Source of the DNA: Camellia lanceoleosa
Lineage: Eukaryota; Streptophyta; Magnoliopsida; Ericales; Theaceae
Reading direction: 5' to 3'
NCBI GenBank assembly: GCA_025200525.1
Contig: CM045761.1
Span: 95,766,182 to 95,830,181, forward strand
DNA length: 64,000 nt
Positions within the stretch are counted from its first letter, which is position 1. Every line of letters begins with the position of its first letter. Of this stretch, positions 22,884-34,380 are shown in pieces. The translations under genes were made by a program, and so were the position numbers. The notes under the pieces are model-generated. The model saw nothing but the letters and a program-made list of their open reading frames with translations, did no database searches and was not told where the DNA came from.

Positions 22884-24268
22884 ATTGGTATCAAAGCGGG
22901 TCGTTCTATTTTTTTTTTTTTTTAAATTTCTTTTAGAACGAGATCTTGTTTGATTTGTGTGCATGTTTGTTTTTTGTCTTGCTTTGTTTAAAAAAATAAA
23001 AATCCAAAAAGATTTTCTTAGTATGGTTTTGTAAGCTTGAAATTTGTGAGATGTCTTTGGTGCATATTGGAATTGATGAGAATAACCATTACATGTTAAT
23101 ATATGTGTGCTTTCTGTGGTCATTACTCATTTTGGAGTGTGTGTTTTTTGATTAGTATGTCTCATTCTGTACACACTCTTGGATTAGCAAATATGGAAGT
23201 CTTCAGCCTTAGTGATTATTTTTTATTTGCTTTTCTAGAGGAATTGACCTATACTAGCATATCATAGGTGATGTTGAGTCTCTTAACCACCTTCCATCTT
23301 TTTGCATCTCCATGGCTTTCCCCTCTATTTTTTGTAGTCCAGCCATGAGGAAAAGGCTACCTCAGAGTCACCAACCAGGCCATCCTTATTATATCCATGC
23401 TTCTCTGGTTCGGTTTCCATATTCTTGAGCGTGTCAGCCGCCAATGAGTGTGCAAAAGAAAAGAAAAAAAAATGTGCACAAGAAAGAGAAAGAAAAAAAA
23501 AATATGCAAAAGAAAGAAAAGAAAAAGATGTGAAAAAAAAAATAATAAAGGATTCATTGATTGAGGGGGAGCCTCCGTCTTTACTCACCAAATACCCCTT
23601 GATTCCTAGTGGTTTGACTTTCCTTAGTTGTGCTTAGATTCTCTTGTCGGAGGTCCAGCTTTCATATCACTACTAAAATTTGAATCTTGTGTTTGTCGAA
23701 CTCCAAGAGTCACACACACACTTTTATCATGGGATCTATGCTTTTCACATAATGCATCACTTTCTTTCATGAGGAATTTTCTAGAGGTTGTGCACATTGT
23801 ATTTTCAAATAATTGTGCTTCTTGGATAATCTTGTGTGTTTTAAGGTACAAATCTAAAATTCCTTACTTGCTCCACCATATTATTTTTTGTCGTTTTTCT
23901 TCTTGTTCACTATTTTCAGTGTTTGTGGTTGTTTTTTAATGAAGGGGAGTTTGGTTCATCATTACCAGTGTTTGATGTATATTGATGGTACAGTAGTTTG
24001 GTTGATGGTACAGTGTTTTTACTTTTGCTTATATCATTCTTTGGTACAGTTGGATTGTTAGTATTTTGTTTATGGATTGATTTATATTTTGTTATTTAAT
24101 CTAGTTCCACATATTTTGGTTGGCTTGTGTGTGGTTATTTTATTTCAGGATAATTGTTCAAGAGCATGGATTTGAGTGTTGGTTCATAGTTGGTGGTGCT
24201 GCTTGAGAGATTTTGTTAGGAAATTTGTTTTAGATTGGTTTTATCCAGGATTTGACAAAGGGGGAGAT
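22884..24268 (+). other. Interior of element A, non-coding
   Basis: It begins with the primer site and a poly-T tract. From about 22959 to 23420 it matches the post-gag part of element B (63470-64000). Then follows an A/G-rich simple stretch (23455-23550) and T-rich sequence to the polypurine tract. No frame matches gag or pol. The B/A-shared block is retained without coding capacity, so it may hold packaging or dimerisation signals. Confidence 0.75.
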
Positions 24269-25007
24269 TGTTAGGACTTTTTGTTGTCAAATTCCATGGA
24301 TCAAAACTAAAGTTGTAACAAGAGTTCTTTAAGAAGTTGGTTTCCTTCAAAAACAGGATTACTTTGGAGTTCTGCAAGAAGTTGATTTTCTACAAGAAGT
24401 TGGTTTTCTTTCCCAACTAGAATTGCTTTGGTTTTCTATAAATAGTTGGGTTTCTCCCAAATCTAGGCTATTCATTGATTCATTCATTGAATCTCTCCAG
24501 ATCTTCTTTTTTGGTTCTTAAGGGTTATATCTGGAGATATTTTGTTAAGTTTTCTTTGATGTTTTTATTGAGTATTCAACTCATGGTTTAAAGAGAGTAC
24601 ATCAAAGGTTTGTTTGTTATACACAAAAGAGAGAGTTGTTCTTCAGTTGTAGATTCTGAAGAATTCGAGCCTGAAGCTTTGGTGGAATCCGGAGTGGCTC
24701 ATCAGAAAGATAATTCCGTGGTGAAGATGGGGTTGGAAGAGGCACATAGAGGTTGGTTCAATTAGGCGTTGTGGATTCGCTAGATAATTGAGAGTGATAC
24801 CTATGTAATTCCTTTAAATCTTCTTAGTGGATTGTCTTGTGGCAGTTGCCCGTGGTTTTTTTATCACAATTGGAAGGTGTCCAATTGTGGTTTTTCCACA
24901 TAAAATCTTTGTGTCTCTTTCTCTTGATTGTTTGATTGGGATTGTTATATTTTGCTTAAAATTGATACATAATCACAAATCAACATCTAGGGTTTCTAGA
25001 TTTTTCA
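24269..25007 (+). repeat. 3' LTR of element A
   Basis: The LTR is 739 bp. It is preceded by the purine-rich tract and followed by the duplicated atact and the continuation of the D LTR (tgattaggctaac). Confidence 0.92.
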
Positions 25008-25698
25008 ATACTTGATTAGGCTAACTTAATTATATCCTATATAAGGCTCTAATTAGGCCTTGAACTCATAGATATACACTCTTGGCTGAGATTTTCAGAG
25101 AAGGAAAGAGAGAAACTCAACATCTAGAGAGAGAGAATGGGGATTTGAAGTGAATTGCTAGAATCTTGGTAAATTGAGCTAGGCCAACACTTGAATTCAC
25201 ACATTAGGTGTGAGATTCATCCTAAATTCATGAACTTGAGCCATGTAGAAACTAAGTGCATGGAATTATAGAATCATTTGCTTGAATTTGGGTGGGTTGA
25301 GCATGAATTACCATGAATATGATGAATTTGAGTTGAATTATGCACATGCATGCTTAATCTTTTATTTTTGAGTTAAGATTTCTTGAAATTCATACATGCA
25401 TGAAGCTTAAGAGGCATGAACTTGAAGATCATCCATGGATTCATGCATTTCATATCACTTAGTGGTGTTTTAACATGAAGAGGACTTAATCCATAACATA
25501 CATGGTTTTAACTTGCTAGTATAAGCTCAAATTTGAACAATTGAAGCATGATTTTGAATAAATGGTTTTAAATTGGAAGTATTTTCATGTTATATAATGA
25601 TTTTCCAAGATTTTGTACCGAAAACACAAGTTTTTAGGCTTTGAATATCAACCTTGAAGCTCAAACACAGTTCTGAAAATTTCAGAATTCGGCTTGTC

Positions 25699-25966
25699 TG
25701 CTCGAGCGTGGAAAGCCTTGCTCGAGCATGAAAATTGATCTCCCAGAAGTTTTATAAAATTTTACAAATTGCTCAAGCGACCAAAGTGGCGCTCGAGCGA
25801 AGACCATTTTAACTCAGTCTTCCGCTCGAGCGACTGTACGAGCGGGAATTTCATGCAACTAGTACTTTTTCCAAGTTTACAGACTGTTCGAGCGATAGAA
25901 GTTGCGCTCGAGCGACCACCTTTGTTTTTGAACCCCAGCTCGAGCGAAGAAAGTTACGCTCAAGCG
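25699..25966. repeat. Cluster of paired CGCTCGAGCG palindromes (D 3' LTR)
   Basis: Pairs with 10-bp spacers lie at 25699-25728, 25770-25799, 25885-25914 and 25937-25966. The shortened pair at about 25822-25845 matches that of the 5' LTR. Individual decamers differ from the 5' LTR copies while the spacing is unchanged. Confidence 0.85.
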
Positions 25967-27053
25967 AAGACCATGCTTTTAGCAAATTTTGACTAACTCT
26001 TTTAAGTGCATATTTGCATCCTTATGCCACTCTTAGTGTTCTTAGGCACCATTTGGACTCATATAATCATAAAATGAGTTAGAAACACATAAAGAGAATT
26101 GAGTTAAAACGAAATGGAGTTTCAGTTGTGCTTTGTTATGTGTTTTGTTTAGGTGGATGTTCGAGGCTTAGTGACAACACAAACCACTGTAAGTAATAAC
26201 TCTATAAAGATATGTTCAATTTATCTTTATTTTCAAAAATGTTATTGTTATCGAAATGGATATGTAATTGATTGAATGAATTATTGAAATGATTTGATAA
26301 TTGATAGCATGGCTTATTGAAAAACACTATTTTCTTATAATTAATAAAGTTCTGTTTTGAAATGGTTTTGTGGCATTCGCTGAATGTAGGCCTTTGCTTG
26401 GGGGTAACAATACCATGGCTAGGCCTTTGCTAGGGGGAAACAATACCATAGCTTTTGGATTGATTGACATATGCTCCGTTATCACTGGAATATTGTTACT
26501 TAATGGATATACCACATAAAACGATATTGAAAGATCTTGATGATGAAATGAAATTTGGTTTAACAATATTATTGAGCTTCATTCATATAATTTCTTTATT
26601 CTGTTATTACTCATTGGGCTCTGGCTCACTATTTATCTATATATATATGTAGGTGGGGAAGCTGAACATCAGAATTAGAAAAGCCTCGAGTCTACCCAAG
26701 TTTGCCCTTTGAAGAGCTTCCAACTGAAGTAACCAAGCTCAGGTGAAACCATGCTAGTTAAACCCCTTTTGTGCGTTTCAGTGATTTTGTATTTGTATAT
26801 GGATGGGGTTGAATTTTTGTAAGACATGACTTTGTACAGTTATGATGGTTACACTTTTGGAAAAACTTTACTTGATATACTAGATCTCTATGTATACGCA
26901 CAGCTCAATGGATAATTTCTATGTCATCTTAACTTCCGCTAAGCCTCGTACTTTATATTAAGAGATTTTTGTATGGAGGCCATAGGTAATCTACGATTAC
27001 TGGTCGGTCATGACGCTAAACCTATAGGGGCAGGTTTGGGTCTTGACAACAAT

Positions 27054-28990
27054 ACTGTAGAGAACAGAAATATGAAAGGTGATTGTTACTGAAGCTATCA
27101 TCTTTTTCTATTTTAGGTTTTCTCTTGGTATAACTTGATGCCTATATACACAAATTTCGAAACTTGAAGTGTTTTAACACATTTTGAAGTTTATGTTACA
27201 AATGTTTATTGTTTAGTTTTTGAACTAAACAATGTTGATTATTTGAATAGCAGATTCATATTTCCGATTTGTATTCCATATCGTTAATTACACATTTTAA
27301 CTAAATGAAACCTCCGATTAATAAAGAACAAAAAATTAACAGAATACAATTTAAGGAAAATGCATATTTTATTGAAATTGTAGGGATTTAGAATCCTTGG
27401 ATACAAGATATAATTGTTGGGTTTGGAACCTTTTACCTATCGCTTGCTATAATATTAGATATTTTCTAGTGTAGTGTAGGCTTCTCTCTCTCTCTAATAT
27501 TTGATTTCTGATCTCTTGATTTTCCAATCCCCCTTCCTTGTGTGGTGGTCCTCATATTTATAGAGGGTCATCTACGTGATAAGGGCATGCTCTCTTCAAT
27601 TTGAATTTCAAATTGAATGATAACACCACTTGAATTTTGGCGTATCATAGCTGGTTAATCTTATATCTGATTAACCATTATTGATCATTTGGGTTAATCC
27701 TTTGGATTTCATCCTCTGTGATATCCTTATTGTATGCTTTACGTGTCATTCTTAGGTATCTTGAATAACATCGTTGAGATATGATGTTGTTTTATTTATA
27801 TACTTCAACGGATCATATTGATACTTTTAGAAAGTGATTACCTACCATATGCCTATTGTAGGCTCTATATGTGACATAAATTTGGTTGAAATTTATGTGC
27901 CAACAAATGCCCTCTCATGATTTGTATTAGTGAACTTTCTTAATTGTGCAAATCAGGACAATCTGGAGTTTTTATCTAGACTTTCTTTAGATCATGGATA
28001 AGATTACTTCTTGACTTTGGTCACTCTCGGCCCCATTTTTTTTTTCATGATGGTTTTTTTTTTTTTTTTTTTTTTAAATGCAAACCCCTTTTTTCTTAAG
28101 CTTGGATTTTTTTCCCCCGTTGCTAAACCATACATGAAAGCCCCATGTATGTGGGTTGGTTGCGCTTTATGGACAATTCATTTTTTATATTGAAAGGGTC
28201 TTTTCGTTTTTAAGGGTCATGGGCAAGGCCTAAGATTTTAATTGGGCCTCTTTCGTTATGGATTTATTTCATGTGGGCCAAACTTGCCACCACCTCTTTT
28301 GCAGGAGTCTTTTTATTTATGAGACTCCTAGTCCTTTTATACTTGGCTCCAATTGTTTTTTATTTTTATTTTTATTTTTTTTGCACTGATTTTGCGAGAT
28401 CAATTTGTAATGACCAGGAAAAATTTAAACTTTTAACTATTGCATTAGAGACCCAGATAACTTTGAATAATTATAATAAAGTTCACCTAGTGTATATATA
28501 ACTGTTATGTCTAACTCGTTTTTGGCTTTTTTTATTTTTTTATTTAAAAAAAAAAATTGTCTATCAAATTCAAGTTACTACATCCACCTCAAATTATCTA
28601 TGTGACACCAAAATTATAATTTAAAAATAATGTATTTTTGCGTTAGAATTTTTTTTTTTTTTTCACATATTGAAAAGGCTTAATTGAATCTTTCAATTGG
28701 TGGATTTTGTTTTTGAAAATTTTAATATGAAAAAAAATATTTTTAAATTCTTATTTTTCATGCAAAAGGAACAGTTTGAAACGAAGGGAGTAGCTCTTTA
28801 CAAACTGGGGTTCAACAAATATAGGAAACGTTGTAAATGACACCAACCATATCAAAATATACCCCTTTTTTTTTCATACATATATTAGCACTTCACCACA
28901 TATGCAACCACAGCCTATCCTATATGAATTATAAATTCGGGTACGAGTATTGAATGCAATTGTGTATTACATAAATTTAATAGAAATTTT
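27054..28990. other. Intergenic sequence right of element D, no gene
   Basis: No supported frame. A possible solo LTR on the minus strand spans about 27415-27905 (TGTTGG...CCAACA ends, reversed TATA at about 27561), but I find no target duplication. T-tracts at 28035-28075, 28350-28380 and 28650-28663 are simple sequence. Confidence 0.4.
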
Positions 28991-28993
28991 TGG

Positions 28994-29187
28994 TGCCTCG
29001 AATTGAGCTGCCTCGAATGACTTGAATTTGTATTTACCGGTCGACCGGCCGGATGACCAAGTGAAACACTTGTCTATTGCGGTTGTCACCTTGTTGGCCG
29101 CGGCTGCCAGCCTTTTTGCCGGACAACCGATTAGACGGTCGGCAAAATGAAATTTGAGCCATTCGAAGCAAGCTCAAATTCGAGGTA
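28994..29187. mobile_element. Small fold-back element (MITE-like)
   Basis: The ends cctcgaattgagct (28997-29010, about) and agctcaaattcgagg (29171-29185) are inverted repeats. Inner parts are also partly complementary (gcctcgaat/attcgaagc). The middle contains ccggtcgaccggccgg (about 29037-29052) and gccggacaacc/gacggtcggc inverted words. It has no coding capacity. Flanking duplication is not clear. Confidence 0.5.
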
Positions 29188-29489
29188 CGAGGTATTGCTC
29201 TAAATTTAAATCTTCAAATTTTGATATATATATATATATATCCAAAATTTGATATGGGTGCGAGGGTGTGAGGACATGTCCTATACACATATATATATTG
29301 CATATTATGTAATATTTTTGGATAAAATGTTGTAAATCATAAAGAAATATACTTGAAATTGAATAGAATTTAGCAAAAATATAAAATTTCTATATTTAAT
29401 TCATATGAGATGCTAAAAATATTATTTTACTAACAAATGTGAGTTTCTTCTACTTATATATTGTAACAAATTAAAGGATCTGAGTGTCT

Positions 29490-29579
29490 AAATTGGATAC
29501 GACAGACACATATTTCACACCTTTATTCATATCACAAATTGGATACGATAGACACATATTTCACGCCTTTATTCATATC
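29490..29579. repeat. 45-bp tandem duplication
   Basis: The unit starting aaattggatacga(c/t)agac occurs at 29490-29534 and 29535-29579 with two differences. It lies about 140 bp beyond the BURP stop codon, probably in or just past its 3' UTR. Confidence 0.85.
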
Positions 29580-29721
29580 ATATTGATGAACACAAGTCCT
29601 ATGAGAGAAATAGAAGAGCGCAGGTAACATACATCATAACTAGATTACAAGATTGTACTAGCAAGATTTTGATGTGCACATACATACACAATCAAACTCA
29701 CACAACTAAACTTGACCATGG

Positions 29722-30516
29722 CTATGCAACCCAAATGAGATTATCAGTAGGGAAGACATGGCATACCGGAGACCCACCAGGCCGAATCCCCAGCACACGA
29801 AACGCAACATGATCGTCGTTCCACTGCGAAGTATCCATATGGCAAACTCCAACAGCCTCCACTCTCTCCCCATTCTCACCGCCCAACAAAACCTCAAACA
29901 CCCTCTGATGATCCCCCTCTTGACAATGGCAATAGAACACCTTATAAGGGTAAGGCATGGCGTGACACGCCACCATTTTATTAACAGCTTCCAATGCTCG
30001 TGGCGCTTCCAAAACGGTGTAGTTTTGGAGAACTGAGGTGTGCTTGGAGAGAAGTTTGGTGGTTAGGACTTTGAATTGGGTTTTCGTACCGAATATTGAG
30101 CGTGTAAAATCGAGCATGGATTCAAAGGAAGTGGAGCAGAACTTGGTCTCGCCATCAAGGGGTTGGAGCTCGCATTGGTGGAGTGTTTGTTGCATTGCTT
30201 TAGCTTGTGGGGAGTCTTTGGAGAAGGAGAGGAATTGAAGGAGTTGTGGGAGTTGGGAAGATGAGAATGGGATGGAATCGGCTTCGGCCCGGGGGAGGAG
30301 AGGAGGGGAGGTTGAAGGGTCTTCTATGGAGAAGTATAGGGGAATTCTTTTGCCTACTTTTAGGTCATTTATAGTGAAGAAAATGTGGTATGATAGATCA
30401 TCATGAGCTTTCTTGGCAAGAATTTGAATATGGTCATCCATGGTGGTTTGTTGCAAATTGTAGGCCTGTTTGTCAACGTCCTTCCAGCTGCCCCTAGAGC
30501 TGTTGATGCGGGTGCA
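29722..30516 (-). CDS. BURP-domain protein (BNM2/USPL1-like), exon 2
   Basis: This exon encodes 264 residues and the stop, with no interruption. It begins after a consensus acceptor (ttacag at 30522-30517) with CTRINSSRGSWKDVDKQ. The BURP domain starts near FFTINDLKVGKRIPLYF and ends at the C-terminus (IWVA). The diagnostic signature is complete: CH-X10-CH-X27-CH-X25-CH. BURP proteins are plant-specific, usually secreted or vacuolar, and linked to seed, pollen or stress expression; no enzymatic reaction is established for this group. Phrases such as DPSTSPPLLPR, SPQAKAMQQTL and ETKFCSTSFESMLDF point to the BNM2/USPL1-like branch. With exon 1 the protein would be 285 residues, normal for the family. 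A shorter start at the Met of TTMDDH (about 30441) is possible but would lack a signal peptide. Confidence 0.93.
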   Translation of the reverse strand, partial: CTRINSSRGSWKDVDKQAYNLQQTTMDDHIQILAKKAHDDLSYHIFFTINDLKVGKRIPLYFSIEDPSTSPPLLPRAEADSIPFSSSQLPQLLQFLSFSKDSPQAKAMQQTLHQCELQPLDGETKFCSTSFESMLDFTRSIFGTKTQFKVLTTKLLSKHTSVLQNYTVLEAPRALEAVNKMVACHAMPYPYKVFYCHCQEGDHQRVFEVLLGGENGERVEAVGVCHMDTSQWNDDHVAFRVLGIRPGGSPVCHVFPTDNLIWVA

Positions 30517-32419
30517 CTGTAATCAAATCACTACAGAATTAGTTTTTTTTTTTTAGTAATAATAATAATAATTTGGAATCAAAGTAATTTTTGTTAAACT
30601 TCAAACCATTTTTTGTTAAACATACTAATATGCGAGTTGAGTGACATTAAAGAAAATATTTTAAAATTTCTATTATGTACCACTTCCTGTTACCAATTTC
30701 ATGTGTTTTTAATTAGTTTTATTATGGATGAAAAAATCACTCATAAGTTAGTAGATTCCACCGCACTGACTTGTGACTGATCTATGTATTTTTTGTGATC
30801 AATTTTTTATTCTTCTTTTTTTGATATACGATTAGCTCTACTAGATACAAAAAAAAAAAATTTAAAATAATACCAATAAAAATACACACATAAAAAGTGT
30901 ATTAATTAATTATAACAATATTACATATTCAGAAAAGTAAATCAATAGATTATATTCATTGTGAGTTTCACTAACTTCAAACCTCCTATAAAATAAAATT
31001 AAAAATTCTATGGAAAAATAAAAAATCTACGAAATTTTTATATTTAGGTTGGAGAGTAGTAGGCAATTTTTATTGTTTTGAGAAGTTTTAACTGCTGCTT
31101 AGTAAAAATTGGAGTCACATGGAACAAAAATTATCTAATATTCTAGGAATACCATGTGACTGTGTACCAAACCGATCATGTTTTGTCATTTTTTTTTATA
31201 TTGTTCCAAAATTTTTTTGGACCATATAAGTACCTAGTTTCTTACTATTGAATGTGCACACTCCATTTTAATCGTTATACTAGTCCTCATTACAAGTCAT
31301 TGGCCACACCTCCATTGCTATGCTACATTTGCACAATTATTTTACAGACTTAAACATAGACTAGACAAGGGTAGGACTCATACAATCCCACCCTCTATAT
31401 CTAGTATGTAATTGGTTCTATCAAATAATTCAGCGAGTTTTTCTCTTCCGATTAAACTAAAAAAATTATCACCTTAAACTATGTTGTTGTTGTGTTTTTT
31501 TTAATACGCTAATAGAGTATATTACAATGAAACTCAATAAATAACAATCAAAATTAAAATAAAATATAATACACTAGAAGAGCGGCACGCAACTTGGTGA
31601 GTACTTTAATATTAATTTTATCATTTTCTTAATATTCATTTTTTATTAAGTAATTTTTTTCATATTTTTTCTCTTTTTATTCTGTTTATTTGTACTTTTT
31701 CTCCCATTAATCCACTTACTTTTTTTTTTTTTTGGGGGTGAATAATTAATCCACTTCCTACTCTATTATTTGGTAGATTTCTTACTTACATTATGGTACA
31801 TGTACATTTGGTTACGACTTTTGAATCAATATTTATGATTTATTATGTTATTAATTATGATATTAATTATTATTCAAGTGTTGTTTGGTTATTCCTCATG
31901 TGATATTTAATTATAACTTCTTCTTTTTTTGAGTTATGACTCTCATAGTATTGAGTTATGTCATTTGTGATAATCAAACTCACACCTCACAAATGACATA
32001 ATTTGTGCACCATAGTATTTCCCTTCTATCAGTGCCAACTCTCAAAAAGTATGTGATTTTTTTTAATGTTTATTGAATTATGTAATTTTGTTTTATATAT
32101 TTATTATTTACTTTTATTACCTAATCTTATACCTATTTCTTCTCTCCCTATCCTACTTAATCCTACTTTTGATCCCATTAACTTACTTTCCATTGTATTT
32201 ATATGAATTTGTTTAATATAATTTTCTTTTTAATTAGTAGTAATTTTGCATATTTATTCTTTTAGTTTGCATTTAATTTTACATATTTTCCCTTTCAATA
32301 ATAGAAAAATAGGTGTAACAACAACTTCATCAAATTTTCGTATTGCCCCTTGTATTTTCTTATTATAATAGTGTAAATAATTAATACAAACAACCTCTTA
32401 AAGCGTGAGGAAAAAACCC
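30517..32419 (-). other. BURP gene intron, part 1 (acceptor side)
   Basis: AT-rich intron sequence with no frame and no recognisable element. T-tracts and TA-rich words are scattered. It ends at the copia insertion, whose duplicated target aaccc lies at 32415-32419. Confidence 0.7.
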
Positions 32420-32691
32420 TGTTAGTCATATAATAATGTTAGTAGTGTATAGTGGGTAATATAATAATGTTAGTATTATAGTGCATCCCGATACATATAT
32501 ATATATATATATTTTATACTTATAGATAGTGCTCCTTTCAGTTGCTTTAAGGTAGTGCAGTGCTTCTTTTCGGCTCCAGTCCACCATGAATTGTCTATAA
32601 TCTTCTCCTATATAAGGAGCCCGAGACTATTCTTAACAATGAAATGTATACATAATTTATTCTTTTTCTCTTTCTATCAACTATTGTTTCA
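32420..32691 (+). repeat. 5' LTR of the intronic copia element
   Basis: Contains a (ta)n run near 32499-32511 and a TATA box (cctatataagg, 32608-32618), with the predicted start about 30 bp further on. The LTR contains two direct copies of taataatgttagta near its start. Confidence 0.9.
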
Positions 32692-33033
32692 TAGTATCAA
32701 AGCCCAGTTCTACACTTCTGACCTTTTTTGACTTTGGTGCTTAGTCCCGTACACAGTGGCACTATACCAACCTACTCGGAATCAACTCACGATTCCAACG
32801 ACACCACCCCTGTCACCAAAAATGCCTCCACATGCCGTCACGCGCCACTTTTGTGTTCGGCGCATCTCAACTTTCGTTGTTGCTTGCTTACGTCAGCATC
32901 TGACATCATCTCTGTGTAGCAGCCCCTTTCCTAGATATTTTTGACTTTCCGAACTCACTGGTACACTCTGTTTTACCTGATTTTGCTCCTACAGGTCTGT
33001 TCCTATTTTATTTAGTCTTACTCCACTATTATT

Positions 33034-34135
33034 ATGAATCGCCATGATGCCTCCCATCCAATTTCTGTTCTTCTTAATGGTTCCAATTATGTTCTGTGGG
33101 CCCAAGTCATATCTTCCTTCCTTAAAGGTAAAAAGCTCTGGCGCATTATCACCGAAGATGTGACCCAACCGATGAAAGAGGTCGATGAACCTACTGCTAC
33201 ATATGAAGACCGACTCGAAGATTGGGATAGTAAGAACTACCAGATTATTACTTGGCTTTGGAATACCTCTGTTCCCTCTATTAGTCTTCAGTTTGGTCGT
33301 TTTCAGCTTGACTCTGTTATCACTCCTGCTAAAGACATTTGAGATTTTCTGAAAGAACGATACCAGGCTACCAGTCCTGCCCATCAATATCAACTTCAGA
33401 GTTAACTTCACCGCATGCGCTAAGAATTCAGTCAGCCTATTAATGATTTTCTTTCTCATATGTATTCTGTTTGGGACCAGCTTGCTCTCTCAGAACTAGC
33501 ATGGCCTCACCTTGAAAATGCTATTTTATTCACTACATATCGTAATTAGCAACGGTTGGTTCAATTTCTCATAGCTTACACTCCCTATTTTGAGCTCGTG
33601 CATGCATCTATTCTTCGTCGCCTTCCATTGCCCACTCTTGAACAGGCTATTTCTAAACTATTATTTGAGGAGACTTGTCTTGGTACTCTCCAGACTCATC
33701 ATGTGGACTCTGTTCTTACCACTCATTCGTCACGGCCCTCACTGACCTAGCAGTCCACTGCCTGCATCTATTGTCAGAATCGGGGCCTTCCTTCTATTCA
33801 TCTTCTAGTTTATTGCCCTGTCAGATCTTGCCAATACTGCAACAAACTTGGTCCCGGTCATCTGTAGCAGGATTGTTTTCGTAATCCATCCCGGTCATCT
33901 TCCACTAGCCACTCCTCTCGCGGTGGCTCTTCTAGGGGGAGCTCTTATCGTCCTCGGAATCAGTCTTTGCCTGCTCATCACACTGTTGCTGCTACTGCCT
34001 CTAAGGATTTCTCTGAGTCTCATGCTCTGCTTGTCCCTGTCTTTTCTCAAACTGATGTTGAGGCCATGTTCAAACAGTTTCTCTCTACTTCTGGTAAACA
34101 CCTCCTCCTACTACTTTGTCTGTGACTCCAGGTAA
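33034..34135 (+). pseudogene. Copia gag
   Basis: An ATG at 33034 opens a frame with ISVLLNGSNYVLWAQVISSFL, the start of copia Gag (UBN2/Retrotran_gag type). It runs through KERYQ and DFLSHMYSVWDQL, then a zinc knuckle near 33830-33880 (CQYCNKLGPGHL, a stop, then QDC). In-frame stops occur at about 33340, 33403, 33421, 33547, 33750 and 33867. A Ser/Arg-rich tail follows. Gag would form the cytoplasmic particle. Confidence 0.85.
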
Positions 34136-34380
34136 CTCTTCTTGGTATTTTGACTCTGCCTGTTGTAATCATATGACTTCCAGCTCTACTATATTCTCTT
34201 TCATCTCTCCTTTTACTCATATTCCCTCTATTCATACTGCTGATGGTTCTCTCATGTCTGTCAGTCATGTTGGTTCTATTTCCAAATTCATTTATCTTTA
34301 CCTTAAGTTTATTATATCCCTACTCTAACCTTAAACCTTATCTCTATTGGTCAATTATGTGAGCTTGGTCTAACTGTTAC
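34116..34380 (+). pseudogene. Copia protease
   Basis: The active-site region reads WYFDSACCNHMTS, in which the residue after Asp-Ser is Ala where copia proteases usually have Gly. ADGSLMSVSHVG follows, the usual second block. A frameshift near 34290-34330 ends the frame. Overlaps the end of gag in another frame. Confidence 0.75.

Larger units (their letters stand above)
22145..25007 (+). mobile_element. Element A: small gag-less LTR element nested in D 3' LTR
   Basis: Two 739-bp LTRs (22145-22883, 24269-25007) begin tgttagga and end gatttttca, with a perfect 5-bp duplication atact (22140-22144, 25008-25012). The primer site tggtatcaaagc lies at 22886-22897. The polypurine tract acaaagggggagat is at 24255-24268. 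The 1385-bp interior has no coding capacity. Comparison with element B (60476-64000) shows that about 950 bp containing gag are missing at about 22959. It is probably a non-autonomous Ty1/copia derivative. Confidence 0.92.
3864..27048 (+). mobile_element. Element D: Ty3/gypsy chromovirus LTR retrotransposon with three nested insertions
   Basis: Both LTRs begin tgtgaggacctcgacctccgg and end in a conserved tttgggtcNtgaca. The flanks acaac (3859-3863) and acaat (27049-27053) form a 5-bp target duplication with one mismatch. Order inside is PBS, gag, protease, reverse transcriptase, RNase H, integrase, chromodomain, polypurine tract. This is the order of chromoviruses (Tekay/Del-like, given the long LTRs and the C-terminal chromodomain). 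It is interrupted at 6620-15132, 18959-21377 and 22145-25007. The coding region has many stops and frameshifts, so it is dead. The LTRs differ by many substitutions and several indels, so it is older than element C inside it. Confidence 0.93.
21821..27048 (+). repeat. 3' LTR of element D, interrupted by element A
   Basis: LTR sequence runs 21821-22144 and 25008-27048, about 2360 bp without the insertion. Its polypurine tract aagggaaagaga precedes it. The palindrome cluster (25699-25966) and the block cattgggctctggctcac (about 26609-26626) are present. Confidence 0.93.

Noticed and set aside
23425..23637. Lysine-rich frame in element A
   Set aside because: Translation of A/G-rich simple sequence; no conserved content.
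27415..27905. Solo LTR on the minus strand (TGTTGG...CCAACA)
   Set aside because: Ends look right and a reversed TATA is present, but the 5-bp flanks (ataat, aatgc) do not match; left as a note only.
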